Source: Psettodes erumei (Eukaryota > Chordata > Actinopteri > Pleuronectiformes > Psettodidae). Taken from it: 64,000 nucleotides of DNA. The notes under the pieces are model-generated. The model was not told where the DNA came from, did no database searches, and saw only the letters and a program-made list of their open reading frames with translations. Where the stretch lies: positions 1,155,001-1,219,000 of the forward strand of contig JAFBJZ010000603.1 of assembly GCA_016785225.1 (NCBI GenBank). The letters are read 5' to 3'. Below are positions 11,528 through 25,215 of the stretch, piece by piece (position 1 is the first letter of the stretch; every line of letters begins with the position of its first letter). The position numbers and the translations under genes are program-made.

Positions 11528-14500
11528 TCAGAGAAAGAGATAGTAAAGCCAGTAGAGGATATTGACAAAGAGGAACGCTGTGGGGAAAACTGTGCGGGCG
11601 TGCCGATCGATGTTGTGTGGATTTTCCACAATGAAGACGGATGCTGCCCGGCGCGACGCATCCTTCACTGAAGACAGGCCGCAGCCCAGTCCCTGCATCT
11701 TCTCTTTTGGCCCAGTGTGGTTCTTGGCGTCACTGTTCGCTGACTGCTCCGTGGGCTCCTCCGCGGAGGAGCCGATCTCCACAGACTGGTTTGGTTGGGT
11801 GGAGCTGATGATGGGGATGGAGCCGTTTCCATTGGATTCATTGAGCTCCCTCAGGAGATCCTGCGAGGAGCAGACAGATGGACAGTTAATGCTTACAATG
11901 TCTCCTTACATGGAGATTCTGCTTTTTTTAAAAATTTTTTTTAAATGCAATCATGTTGCTCACCCTGTGTAAATCCTCTATGGTCTGGTGCTGCATGGTA
12001 TAAAAGTGGGCACAGGCGTACTCCAGCAGTGCACCAAAGATGAAGGTGAAGCAGATTCCCAGGTAAACATCTATGGCCTTAATGAAGCAGTTGGCATTCG
12101 GCAAAGAAGTGCGGGCGCCCATCATCAGTGTGGTCATGGTCAGGACTGTGGTCACTCCTGTAGAACAGATTACAGTGTTGTCTTAATCTTTCCATAATCC
12201 ATTAATTGAAAATCAACAGAAGCGTGTCAGCCCCCTCTCCTCTCTGCAGCCCCGTCATATCGTCCTCCTTCCCTTATTTATTTTCCCAGCTGTCTTCTGA
12301 TCCAATCTCCAGTTTTCCATTTGCTCCAGCAAACAATCTCACCATCGACGTGTGTGTTTAACTTGTGATGCGCTGTTTAAGATGTATTGACGTGTACGTC
12401 TTTGTCGATGCAGGATGGTATGCATCATTTACAGCTGACTGCCTCAGCTGACACTCAGTTGATGCAAGACTGCAGGAGGTATTAAGTCACTGGTAGTGGA
12501 AGAACCATGCAGATCCTTTACTTAAGTAAAATACATGAATAGTAAAAGTACTGAGTATGCAGAAAAATATAGTATGCTAATGACATTTTATGAAGAATAA
12601 TTTAGCATCTTTGCATTTTGTTTACTAAAATGAGACCATATTAGAAGTTTAGCAGGCAAAATGTGTCTTTGTGGAGCTGATAACAAGTTATAAGGAGACC
12701 CAGCTGTTGTAAAATATCTACACTTAATGGAAATTCAGAAAATATAAACAGCTTCATGCAAAATAAGTTAAACATATGACAAAGGGCATACTACATGAGG
12801 TGATGTGGTGCTATAATATCCTCTCTAACCTAACCTCTCAGACCAGAAGAGAGACTCTGTGAATCGATACGTAATAAGCCCCACAGTGTACGGTGGAAAT
12901 GATTCCATTACATTACAGCATTGTAAAAGTTCTTGTACGAACCGATGCAGGTTCGAGCCGGCACAGAGGATTGGCTGATCCAGAAAGAGACCCAGGAGAG
13001 AACCACCAGCAGAATGGAGGGAACGTAGGTCTCCAAGATAAAGAACAAGACGTTTCTGCGCAGTGCAAAATGCAGCACCAGTTTGGGGTATTGTCCTGTG
13101 CAGAGGCGAAAAACAAGACGTCTGAAAGAGGGAAGAATTTTAGAACGCCACATGTGAGGGGAGTTCTGTGAGCTGAGGTACTGAACCTGTTTCGTACACA
13201 GCCTCCGACACTGATGTATGGTAGCTCTCTATGCTGTACTGAGCCAGCCGCAGCGTGTCAAGACCCCTCACTGAATCATTCCCTCTGGTCCAGTAGAACA
13301 CAACATCCTGCAGGTTGTAGCCCCCTGACCGTGCACACACACACACACACACACACACAAACAAACACAAACACAGAGAAGTGTGAAGTATTTATGACTC
13401 TGACTTGCTGAGCGTGACATTGCCTCTCCAGTTTGATACTCACAACATGGATGGTGATGAAAATGGTAACGGTGATGATGACATGATGATGATTTATGTC
13501 CAGCTACACACTTGATGGAGGGCTGATGGGGCTCACAGGTATTACTCACAGCTCTCCAGCTGCAGAGTGCACACCTGTCTGTCCATGGGGTACTTGGTCA
13601 GGTCCATGTTGCAGGCGATCGTAGCTGTGATGCTGTTGTGTATTAATAGCAAGAAGATTAGCAATCTTCAAACCCCCCTCCCCCACAGAAGAATTTTACT
13701 CTTTTGATGTAGGACAGGGCAATTAATAATTAGTGAGCAGGAAGAACTCTCTCCCCCTGAGCAACAATCGAGAGAACAAAGACTCACACTCGAAGAGTCA
13801 GCGTGACATTTCTGACTGAGTCTCGCAGCATTTCATCTGAACTTCTGTTGAAAAGTTTTTTTTCCTATCAATAATAGAAATATTGCTGCTGCAAAAAAAT
13901 GGACTTTTGCAAGGAACATGGCAGATTCCACCAACACTGCACTGCAGAAAGATGACAAGTGTTATACACAAAACTACCCTCTCCATCCTCTTGTAATCAA
14001 ACAGACAATAAACACACACAAATTAACAATACTGATCACACAGTACTCCACTAAATTCCAGCTTTACAATTGCATAAAGAGACAAATTGTATTTTGACTT
14101 CCAGACATAGCTCAGGTTGGATTTTGGTATATATATTTTTACAATTAGGGGGACTCAAAATTAACTGAGAACGAGCTTAAATAAGGTAGGAGCAAGTTTT
14201 CCCATTTACTACATTGTTTCACACAATCATTTTACAAGTTTCTCCAGTGTTTTTTCTCCACTCTTATATTTCTAAAATGTGTTTTGTTGTCGCTGCTGTT
14301 GTTATATAACGGAGCCAGGTGGAAGTGACGCCGCGGGGCAGTCGGTGTGACCGGACCCGTGACGCAGCGCGCGGGCGTTAATTAAAGGTGATAAAACACA
14401 CCTGGTGGGGGGGGGGGGCGGATGTACGGAGTCCGGTGTGTTGCTGATGATCACGTGGTAATGTCGTGGCTTCCTTGTGACGGAAATTATTAGGGAAAAA

Positions 14501-16564
14501 ATAAAATATAAAATAAATACTGTTTGCAGGAGAGCCTTACCTGGACGGAGCGGGGCGCAGTGGTGGACCACCCACCTGTATGAGGTATGCTCACTGTATG
14601 TCTTGCACACTAATGTTACATGTGTGTGCGCGCGCGCGCGCGTGCGTGTGTTGCGCGTATTTAGCACGAGTTTTGAACATACGCTGTATTTAGGTTTGAC
14701 TTCGCTGTGAGGAGTTGTTGTGCGGAGTCAGCTGTGTTTTGGGTTAATACTTTGCTTTATGGCCGACTCCCGTGTTACAGACTGGTGCGGCAGTAAATAG
14801 ACGGAGCCCCTCCCTGTGCTGGGTTGGCGTGCTCGTTGGCCACCTGACGCTGAAGGCCGCTGTCAGACGGCGCGTGTGTGCTGAGAGACGTCTGATGCTT
14901 TGCTGAGTGAATGAACGGCAGCTTGTTCCCTCGTGATTAGAGCTGGGGGGTTTTTAGGTTTGGAATAGTAGAGATTTATGTGTTTTAATATCATACCGCT
15001 TCCTGGCCATATATGCCTCAACGTCATGTGTACATGTTGACGGTGGTGAAGGGGGTTGCCACATTAATAATTGAGTTTATATACATATATAGAAGACATG
15101 ATATGCCTTATTGTCAGCTTTAGCTCTATACCAATTTTTACTCCTTTTGTTGCAACTGAAACCCAAAAAAATGGATTTCAATTTTGAGACATTTTGGAAT
15201 AGTAAAAAATCTCTGCAATGCATTAAAAGGGCACATCATGATAAAAGTACTCGACGGATGAGACGTCACTTTTTTTTTTTTACTGTGGCCAAAGGGGAAA
15301 TCTGCGCTAACCGAAGCGGAGCTGTTTAAAGGGCGCAAGGAGCGCAGGAATTTGGTGGCATTCCCTTAAGTTATATGACTGAACGATGATACACGAGTGT
15401 TTTCTTTGTGCTTTTTTTTTTTTAGTAAAACCTGAGGCCAGCTCACCATGGATTACCATGGCAGTCATGAAAACAGCATGGAACAGAAAAAAAAAATGTC
15501 ATCTTCCAATATTTTTGTGACGAGCGCACTTTCGTGTTCCTTCCTCCCGGTCAGTTTCCCACTACAAGCACAGCAGAGCTGGACAAGCTTATTTTGCGGC
15601 ACATCCAAGAGTATAAAATGTCACTAAATGTCAAATCAATACACATAAATCTATAAACAGAATGGGGGGGAGAAAGTACCGAAGGGCGTAGAGCACAGTT
15701 CCATTGCTGAAGATGCGTATCAGGCGGTTTTCCACCGTGACATCATGCAGGAAGGAGCGCTTGGAATCGGGGATGAAGGTGTCGGGGATCCAGAGCAGTG
15801 ACACCAGCCGACCGTCCAGACTGACGCTCTCGTTTCCCGGGAACACGAGCCTGGAATCCCTCCAGCGCTGACGGAGGAAGATGGTTGCGGTGTAGTCCTG
15901 AAAAGATGATGATGTGAACCTTCACTTGTTTACCAGTCATATTTCCCCCCCCCCTTTCACCAACACGCTCACTCACACGCCCTCTCATTCAGTCACTGGC
16001 ATGGAGGAGTAGGAAGACTTCTATACCATATTGATTTCAGAGATGGCGTCAATGCTGGCGATATCGAGGCTCATTCCGATTTCCACAGGGCCCTCTGTCA
16101 AAGACAGAGAGACGAGAGATGAGTCCATCTTCAACGAGGAAACACAAAACCACGCAAGGACCACTGCTTTGCGGTGGCCCGCTAGTTTTGGCTCAGACTC
16201 CACTCAACGATTTTTTTTAAAAGGGAACCATCACTCTTCGAGCTCCTTCCTACCATTGAAATTAGGCCTGAGGTAGCGGTTGTATCCCTTCATCAGCCTC
16301 TGGATTGTTGGCTGAAGCTGAGAGTCGTTCCATTCGCCCCAGTGATGATTAGGGAACACACAAGCACTGACGCAACAGAGAGAGATGAAAAAGAGAAAAC
16401 GGCTGGAGGTGGAATTTGAATAGTAAATGTTTGTGCGGAGCACAAGCTGAGGAATTGCATTTGTGTGTGTGTGTGTGTGTGTGTGTAGTTTTGGACCTGC
16501 AGGTCGCTCACCCTGCTGCGAAGGTCAGGCAGAGCATCAGCAGCGTGGGCAGATGGACAGGCAT
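11528..16564 (-). CDS. gabrp: GABA-A receptor subunit pi (9 coding exons)
   Basis: Pentameric ligand-gated chloride channel subunit of the Cys-loop family, acting at the plasma membrane. Minus-strand coding exons in order: 16564-16512, 16366-16254, 16094-16027, 15897-15680, 13632-13550, 13324-13187, 13095-12943, 12157-11964, 11860-11528. Phases join to give 450 aa (human pi about 440). Seen: signal peptide (MPVHLPTLLMLCLTFAAG), ligand-domain blocks SLDIASIDAISEINMDYTAT and TATIFLRQRW, Cys-loop C158 to C172 with 13 residues between, WTRGNDSVRGL, then TM1 (TYVPSILLVVLSWVSFW), TM2 with PARTCIGVTTVLTMTTL, TM3 (FIKAIDVYLGICF) and TM4 at the C-terminus (FLFVNILYWLYYLFL). The RGNDSVRGL and DVYLGICF blocks favour pi over rho or gamma subunits. 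The M3-M4 loop is short and variable. It lies tail to tail with afap1l1. Confidence 0.93.
12485..12745. repeat. Degenerate teleost interspersed repeat in a gabrp intron
   Basis: Lies in the intron between the TM1 and TM2 exons. The text (gtggaagaaccatgcagatc, then ctttacttaagtaaaata and agtaaaagtactgagtatgc) resembles a repeat I know to be widespread in fish genomes, in which runs of 'acttaagtaaaagtac' recur. No terminal structure or target-site duplication is obvious. Family name not assigned. Confidence 0.5.
13333..13360. repeat. (CA)n microsatellite abutting a gabrp splice acceptor
   Basis: On the minus strand this is a (TG)n run ending a few bases before the acceptor of the exon beginning at 13324, in the place of a normal polypyrimidine tract. 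Confidence 0.85.
14290..14720. other. GC-rich patch with alternating purine-pyrimidine run inside a gabrp intron
   Basis: The intron between the exons at 15680 and 13632 is AT-rich except here. The patch holds several CpGs, a G-run at 14407-14418, a CACGTG E-box near 14453 and an alternating TG/CG run at about 14620-14650 of the Z-DNA-prone type. On the minus strand ccag|gtaagg near 14541 is a strong donor match. No ORF is recognisable. It could be an internal promoter or enhancer, or nothing. Confidence 0.35.
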
Positions 16565-19500
16565 TGTGGATCCAGCGGGGCAGAGGTCAACGACTCTGCT
16601 CGGGGAGGGGGGAAATGTGACACAGGCACAAATCACTCCCCTGCGCATTTACATTTCACGGGAAGACAAAGGTTCACCACACGGTGGCAGCACCTTCACT
16701 GAACGTGATTGCGAGCACCCCCCGCCCCCCCGGGGAAATCTGCACCGCAGAAGCCATTCTCACCCTTTGATGTTATAAAACTGTGTGTCCCCCCGGCCCC
16801 CGATACTTGTCAAATTCACTGGAAACTTGTATTGATCTCCACCTCCCTGCCTCCACGAATACATTAGCAGCTGCTCAGTTTGGCTCTCTCTCTCTCTCTC
16901 TCACACGCACACACACTTAAGAACACAAAAGAGATAAAGGAAGTGTCTTGATAAAGATGAATGAGTGCACCCGTGTATTAACATGTTTGTTTTTATGCGG
17001 TTCCTGCACACAAGTGTCGAATAGTCCGTCACCTGCTGATTTATGTGGCCACTGCCTTATGGTTTATTCACAAAGCCTCCCTAATAACTAATCCTGCCTC
17101 CAACTCATCAAGGATTCCTCCGAGTCTGGTTGTTACTCACCACCCCTTCCCTCCCTTCTCGTCTTTCCGATAAATCCCCCCTGTCAGCGACGGACCTGAG
17201 CGCTCCTTTCCTCTCACTTTCACCCAACTCGTCTGAATTGATCATGCATGCGTATGCGTGTCCTGCTTTTCCCAAAGCAGTTTCTGCAAACATAATATTG
17301 ACGTCTCGCCGGAACCTTTGCGAAGCATTTCAGTCAAAAACTCAATGTGTTATTTAGACAGCATTGCCGTTATAAATCGTGATGCAAATGAAGGCTGAAT
17401 TGGGCAAAATGAAAGTTGAAGAGCCACAGAATGCCACCGTTATTGTTTCAGTTTTTGTTCATTTTCTTGTGTACCACTTTTTAGTTTATACTAAAGTCTC
17501 AGTTGATTTTTAAAAATTTTTTTTTTATTTTAACGCTGTTTTTTTTTTCTTCAGTCTGTCATTTTAGTCCACACTTCATCAATCACCTGTTTTTCCTGAA
17601 GCCTTGTACTGGCAAACTGTACAGCACGTTGGTCTGTAATATCCCTCTTTGGTTTTCCCTTCTTAACGTTTCCTTAGAATTGACGCACATCCAAAGAAAC
17701 ATGTCTCTCACCATTTAATCTTTTCTCACTCAAAAACAAAACAATCTCTCCACCTTTTTAAATCTTCTACATACGCACAGTTTTGTCATTTGCAGACCTC
17801 TCCTACCTGTTTCAGTCTTCTGGGGTTCCACTCCTCAGGTCGCTCCTCTCCCGTCTCAGCTCTTTCCTTTGTTCCCTCCTTCACTCGTGTTTTTTTTTTT
17901 TTTTTCTCCGTCCCAAGTGTTGCCAGTGGCTGAGATTGTTCACCTTCCTTTATTTGTGATTAAATCCTGGTGTTTCTTCCATCTACCAATAAATCACAGT
18001 TGCTTCTGTTATGTGGTCCTGGCGTGAGGGCTGCTGTTGGTTGTTTCACTGTTTGTGCATCTCCCTCTGTCTCTCTGCACAGCTGTATTCATCTCCCCAC
18101 AGAGCCACTGTGCAGCCCCCTCCCTCCCTCCCTCCCTCCCTGTTTATGCCACTCACCCTCTCATTTGTGCTCCATCTTTCCCCTTTTCTTTTCACACACC
18201 CCCCCACCACCACCACCACCACCTCCACACACATGCACGCAGACACACATTAAGATCCAGTTTCATCCCCCACATAAATTCTTTTTTCTCTCATTCCCCT
18301 GCTCCCACACATCTGTATTCCTATTCTTTTGGCCCTTAATCTCTACCTACCTCCTCCAATTTACACCGACACCGCACCTCCTTCTGGGCTTCGAAGCTCT
18401 CCTCTGTCTCATTCCCTCACACTCTCTCCCTCCTCACCTCCAAGTCTGTTGCCTCGCATCAGTGTCACCATCTGGATTAGTTTCCTCTCCGCTCTGTCTC
18501 CTATCTTGGCCTTCACCTTCGTGAAATACCCGTGTGGCTCCCATGTGAGCTTAAAGGATCGTTTTCAACAGCCTTTCATTTTCTTCTTCTTCTGAAAACC
18601 GCCTTCATGTCTGTCCCTCTCTGCTCTGGCTCAGAGTGTATGAACTGGGGCTACCCGCGCTACAATATGTCGCTCATTGCGGTTCTTGATGATGCTGATA
18701 GTGATTTTCAGAAATAACCATAAGTAGAATCGTGGTGCTGCTGCTGATGATGATGATGACTTGTCCACACATCAGTCAGCCACAGCACAAAGGACAAAAT
18801 GCTTTGTGTGCTAAATGGTCAGTCATTCAGCTCCAGTACCGTTGACACTGTGTGATTAATCTCCATAAGCTCTTCATTCTCCTCTGGCTCAGTGGCCCAG
18901 CTTCAGCTCTAATCATGCAGCCTGACCTCCAGCAGCCCACTGGTGAGCGCTCCAGCACGTGTGAGAAAGCCTTGAGGGTAAACCGCCTAATAACGCCTTA
19001 TGAGATTACAGTGTAGGCACTCGAACTAATGCAGCCTTTGGTTTTTCTTGTCTGCATTCCACACACCGACTAATGATGTTAACTGGTCACTAACAAGCTG
19101 ACGCGTTTATTTAGTGCATCAGTGACACACTGCAGTCACAAAGCCCTCTTATTCTTAATTCCACGCTGCGATGGCTCGATAATAGTCTTAGGTTTAATGA
19201 CAATTGGAGTGCTTGGAAGGAACATAAAATAATCCGATTTTCGTCCACCTCGAGAGTCGGTGAGAGTCGGAGTGCATAGTCCGTGACAGTGAAAGAGACA
19301 AATGGAGACGTTTGTGAGGCACCTGAGGGACAGGTTGTAAAGGTTTGATCTGTGAGCGAGGGGGCTAATGAATAATTAGCATCAGCCGTGTCGGAGTGAG
19401 ACAGCTCAGTGTTAGTCCAACTGCCTCCTCTTTCTCGTCTGCCTCTGTATTTTCTTTTTTATTGGTCTCACTGTTTAACTTGTTTATCCATGCCTCTCCA

Positions 19501-22500
19501 CCTCTGTCTTACGCATTTATTAGCTCGCCCACTTTTCATATTTTCTTGTGAGTGCCTCTGCCATCCTGTAAATCTCACGTCCTCTGATTTTCTAGATCCA
19601 TATTGGATTTACGGCTGCTTTTCTCCGTCAGTTCAACTTCGATGTCTTGTCAAAACCTCACATTTCGTCATGGTCGAAGTTTCATTGCGGCTGCCATTCA
19701 ATCCGAACGTCCAGGCTTTAGAACTGCGACGTAAGCCGATGAAGCCTGAGCCTGTCTGCGGCTGGGCTGCCATCAGTCGGTTCCCCAAGCCAAACAAATG
19801 GAGCAGGAGGTGGTTGCACCAGCTTTACACACGTCTTAACTAAGTACAGATTTATGCATGACTAAATTAAAACGTGTTGCACTACGAAGATCACACATGG
19901 AGAGTAGTTGTTTATCTTGACTGAATAAGACATTTCTGGAAACCTGCTATAACCAACTTTTGGCCACTAAGAGGCAGTGGTAACAAATTAGGAATACGGC
20001 GTTGACGTCGGCTTTTAGCAAACTTTAGTAAATAGCGCAGCAAATAGTTGCATATTTATCCATCCAATAGTTGCAAATCGACATTAGCATTCATTTGGGA
20101 GTTGTGTTTCAGGCACCTGGTGAAAGTTAGTCAGAGATCCACTCTCTTTTAGCTCCACTTTTATACTCCACTACATTCAGCAGCGAGACAGTAACCACGT
20201 TTGTCTGGACCTAGCTAAGAGTAACTCTTCACATCGATGGGACGTAATGGTTTAATGAATAACTGGTCCAAGCAAGTCCTCGTCATTGGAATCCATATTT
20301 GCCTTGGATGCACATTTCTGCATCTCATGCTGCGGTTGCTTTGGGTGTGTGACCGTTCGTGAGCGTGGGTTCAGTGCTGCAAGATCCTTCCCGTCTCAGC
20401 CTCACTCGTAACGCCCCACGTGTCAGTAAGTGGTCCCTGTGGACCGCGGTGGACTGCAACCTTTGTTTTTCATTTTTCATGTTCAGTGCAACCTTGTAAA
20501 CAGCACTCTGCTGCTATGTGTCTCTGGTCGTGTGTCACTCATGTCCACTGTCGTTCCACTCTCATCTCCTCACCTTCACAGAACATCCATCCATCCAAGA
20601 ATGCCATCAAATTTCTTCCCCGTCAACCCCCTGTTGTACGACCACCATTCTCTGAATCTCGTCGCTTCTCTGACTTGTACTCCAATTTATCTTTCCCTTC
20701 CTCCGTCTCTATCAGCATTTTGATGACGCCACATTTTAGGTAATGTTCATGTCCTCGTCTCCACTGGCGGCGCAAAAGAATGGAAACGTCAGTGCCTGCG
20801 CGTCTGCCTGGTGATTTGCTGTCATGTGACAAATGGAAATGTCACAGGACTGCCCATGAGAGGGACAGGGATGAATCTCTCTAAATGACAGTGACGGCTG
20901 CCATGTCCAGAAGGAACATGTATGAATTAATGTGGCGTGGAGTCTGAGCACCCTGCACTCTGAGCCAGCTGTCATATCACTTTGTGACTGTTGTGTCTGT
21001 GAAGTGGATAAAGTGTTTTCTGCTGTCTTTCATCAGATAAAATTGACGTGAGGTATGAAATATATAATTCCTCCCAGCCCTTTGTTTCAGGCTCGGTTTT
21101 CTTTTGCCCTTGGCTTTACCTGTGATAAAGCTGGAGGCGGTTCTTATGGGACCATGTTATCTTTCAGCAGACTGGTAGATCCTGGGTAAAGCAAATTAAA
21201 TCCCTCTTCTGTCACTGAACGTGTTGATCTCAGTCAGCTGTGTTATCATCATCCCTTTTTCTGCAAATGTTCACTTCTGTGACATTAGCTGCCTGGTCCC
21301 TCAGCGACGACATATCCACAAAAGTATAATTAAAATGCTTTGAAGACAGTGTTCAGATAGCATGGCATGGCATTCTGTGTGGGACTGGGAGCAGGAACAA
21401 ACCTTCAGTACTGCTAAACCACAACTGCATTTGGTGCATCAGTGGAGCACCTTATTAAAAGTGCAGACTCTCGGAGGCTTAGAAAAGAAAATGACAAACT
21501 AATGGCCGCAGGGAGTTTTGCTCTTTGCTCATCGATGAGCATTCAGAGCTTATGATGTTTTTTTATCATATAATGCTTGAACTGATACAGATAAGTACAC
21601 TGACAGTGATTGGATCACCATCCCTCCTCTTTGACAAAATGACAAACATATTTTCTGTGAACATTAGTAGCTTGCCCCCCCCCAACACCCAACCATTCAG
21701 TTCATGTACCAGCAGTTTTAATTTAATATTATTACAACGTTATTCCTTCAAAATCAACCTTTACCCAAAGCACATGCAGCAAATAAAGACCAGGCTCAAC
21801 ACGTAAGGATCGTTTGACTGTGTGTATTGTGTGTTTAGGTGTATGCTGAACATGCAAACACCACAGTCATGGATCCTGAATGAATTCACTTCCTTTGCAG
21901 TGCCAAAGGACGGAGCTGTTTGATGGCCAGATAAAATGGTCAAAATATTGCATGCACTTAAAGTGATAGTGTTTTTTCGGTATTGTTTTAGATGTTGACC
22001 CCGTGCAAAGCGTTCGACGGCTCAGCGTCTGTGCTGCCACCCTTCCTTGCTTCTCCAAAGTGGGAGCCCACAGTGCATACATACCTAACACAAATAACTC
22101 GAACCAACACTGTAAAGAAAGATCAACTCATGTTTTGTCTTGTTTACACAAAGAATGATATACCATGTTACTGACAAACACTGAAGCGTGCCATAGTCTG
22201 AACTAGTTCCAACATTAGGTGGTCGAGTTTAATAAAAGTGCCATTAGAGGCAACTCTTACAGTGGTCAGACCCACACCACAAACATTTTGGATTTATCAG
22301 AAGAGCAGCTGTTTAGCCGTTTTCCCAGGAGGACTTGGGGATTTGGAACTCGGCCCAGAGGGGGTGAAAATAGAATAATCCAGTGTGAAATAATCTGCTT
22401 ACTCCCTCAACGTTAACATCTCCTTTTCTGTCTTTAGCTGGCTGCCTCTTGAAATGGCTGGGAGGTTATTTAATCTTCAAACTTTTCTTTTAATCCCCCA

Positions 22501-23489
22501 AACTGAAAAACATCATTGAGTGCACAACAGCAGTTCATTTTCCAGCTGTGCAGCCAATGATGCATGATCAATTTCTTGAGCAAACAGGCATTTTGAACTG
22601 ATATAAAGTCAGGCATCCACCTGAGTCAGTTTGTCATTGACTCTTTGATCTAAAATTAAGCTGGCAGAGCACAGAAAATTTGCATGACTTTAACAGACTG
22701 TTACTCTTGGATAATAACACCCACTTAGCTATCTGCCTGTCTTTATCAAACTAGCATTGACCCTTTATCCTCCGGGATAAACGCACACATTTTGTAATAG
22801 GCAAATTTTGTGTTGATACAATAATAATATGGATTTTGCACCGTATTACTCGAATCCACGTTGCATTTGCTTTTGCTGCAAGCATGCTCAGTGGAAGAAA
22901 AATCATGTGAGCCGCTGTCTCCCGGCCATAGAGCTCCTGTCTGCTCTGCCCTCAGGTCCACCTGTGCTGTTATTAGAGCTGTCGGCACCAGAGAAGACTG
23001 AAAGCTCGTCTCCACGGATGCAGCGTCTCAAGTCCCACCAGCACGGAAAATCTTCCTGCAATATAAGAAATTCAATATTTTACCTATCCCTTGCATAGCT
23101 GTGGGAATTCACTCTCCCCTCAGCCATCACGCGGGCTCATCGCTTGGGAGTACGAGGCACTTGAGTGCCAATTAGAGTTTTCTATCTCTCATTTAAATCG
23201 GAACGGCTCATCTGTCATGGGATACTTCCACGAGCCATAACGAAAACGTTGAGGCCGGGTTTTTATTTTTTTACATGCAGGGGCTTAAATGCGCGACTAA
23301 AATGTTAAATTTGCACAAGTCACCAGTGGGACCAGTTAACTGCAGGAGGATGTCGGGAGGAGGGAAAGGTAGAAGCAGAGATACCGTTAGGATAAACTCC
23401 TTCCTTGTTGTGGTCTGGTAACAAGCTTCTTCCATTTTTTTCTTGATGAGACAACACTCATTAAAGTTTGAAGCGGCAGTTTGCCTGTT

Positions 23490-23575
23490 TACTTTTTGGA
23501 AAATACAGTTATTGGCTCACTTGCCGAGAGAGGGAATAGAAGAGGAGTGAGAGTGGTAGTGTGCTTCTTATTTAA
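23490..23575 (+). repeat. Degenerate teleost interspersed repeat fragment
   Basis: tttttggaaaatacagttat followed by ggctcacttgccgagagag matches the layout of a repeat common in percomorph genomes (ggaaataca, then tcgctttcttgccgagagtt). A second copy of the same family lies at 24803-24925. Confidence 0.45.
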
Positions 23576-24802
23576 CACGCGGCAGAAAAGCAAACCGTTG
23601 TATATCCTCAAATGTCAAACTGAAGCCTGAAAAACAAGAAATATCAACATTTCTTCTCAGCTCCATGCTTCCCCGGAACCTTTTTTTTTTTTAAACCTTC
23701 CATTTTCACTCCTTCTCCCGCTTTTTGCTTTTCTCAGTCCCTCTTAAGCCAGTCAAGTGAAAGGTTTGTCCCCTGCTCCCCTGCTCTGAGTGCTCGAGTC
23801 TGTTCATATCGACCAACTCAAGTGTAAACTCATCAACCAGTCCCTGTGGATCCAAAGGGGATCGCTTGCTGATCCAGGGCATCAGATCTGCCATAACCCT
23901 GGCAACAGGCGTGGACAAGGACAGGTCAAGGGTGTATGTACATGTAGACACTCCCAGTTTGTGCTACTGATCACAGTTTTACCTTGGTGATGATTTTTAT
24001 ATCTGTTTATTATTTTCCCGTGCTTCTTGTGTCTGTTACATTATGACTCATTTTCTCTTTTTTCACTCCCTTTTCGTTGCATCTCTGTATTAGGAGCATT
24101 AGGTTCAGCACTGACCCCTCTCTCCTATGTCATTTCCTGGTTGCGTTCTCTGTGTCATGGCACTTCTTCCCTTTGTCACATCAGTCTAGTGATTCATAGT
24201 CCCTCCTTCCAGAACCCCCCCCCCCACACCCCTTCCCTGGAGCCAGTCCTGTCACTTTTGCCTTTCTACTTGAAATTCAGATGAGCGGGGTGTCAGGAGT
24301 GGTTATCGTCTGGACCTGGGTGGTATCTCATTCAATTCCACAGGAGGAGGGGGAGAGTTGGATAGGGACTGCGTTCCCCTGTCACCTTCATCCTGCCAGG
24401 TCTGATGGGCCCAGAAGAGGGAAATAATGCAGGGAACCTGCATACTGCTGTGTGTGTGTGTGCGTGTGTGTGGAAAGTCTATTTGTATTATTTCTTTTTT
24501 AATTCGTCTGTGCTAGCAGAACTGCTCCCTGTTTGTCTGGGAGCTAACTTTGTTTCGCTAATTGATTGAGTTTTAATCGTATGCATTATAAATGAACAAA
24601 ATTGTTTTTAATTTGGAGATAAATTGTCTATACAGAACTGACTGTTTTTCTTGTTTTCTTGTGAAGCCGGTTATAGAAAATCAAGATTGTTGTTAAGACG
24701 AAATGTGTGGCAAAGTTTGTTCAGAGATTTCTCGGTCATAACTGGTCAGTTGTACATCGTCTTTCATTTAGTAATTGACATGAGTTGATGTTTTAAAGAA
24801 GC

Positions 24803-24925
24803 GTTTTTTGGAAATAAACTATGTATTGGCTTTCTTGCTAAGAGTTGCGCTACACTAGAAGACTGATATGACTCCTGTGTCACCAGCAGCCTATCTAAGC
24901 TTAGCTTAGCACGAGCAAGCCTGTG
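24803..24925 (+). repeat. Degenerate teleost interspersed repeat, longer copy
   Basis: Shares with the 23490 copy the order 'ttttttggaaata' then 'ggctttcttgctaagagtt', and continues into caccagcagcctatctaagc and ttagcttagcac, the later part of the same family. Diverged, with no coding capacity. Confidence 0.5.
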
Positions 24926-25023
24926 TGGTACAGGTAACTCAAGGTAGGTCAGAGTGTGGATGTAAAAAATGTGTACTTAGATTTATTGACCTAAGGAAGA
25001 ATGTGGTATTCAACTTCTTGGAG

Positions 25024-25026
<3 letters not shown>

Positions 25027-25084
<58 letters not shown>
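25027..25084. repeat. (GT)n microsatellite, about 29 units
   Basis: Uninterrupted GT run. It faces a (CA)n run 84 nt downstream, its reverse complement. Confidence 0.95.
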
Positions 25085-25085
<1 letters not shown>

Positions 25086-25163
25086 CGTGAGCTGTCGGAT
25101 GAAGGATTTTCCCCGCAGCAATTTTAGGACTCAACTCATCTGCATGGTCCAGCAGAAACTCCT

Positions 25164-25168
<5 letters not shown>

Positions 25169-25212
<44 letters not shown>
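25169..25212. repeat. (CA)n microsatellite, about 22 units
   Basis: Uninterrupted CA run in inverted relation to the (GT)n at 25027-25084. Confidence 0.95.

Positions 25213-25215
<3 letters not shown>

Noticed and set aside
17970..18595. Overlapping serine/proline-rich ORFs at 18 kb
   Set aside because: They arise from a CT-rich low-complexity tract, open in all three frames.
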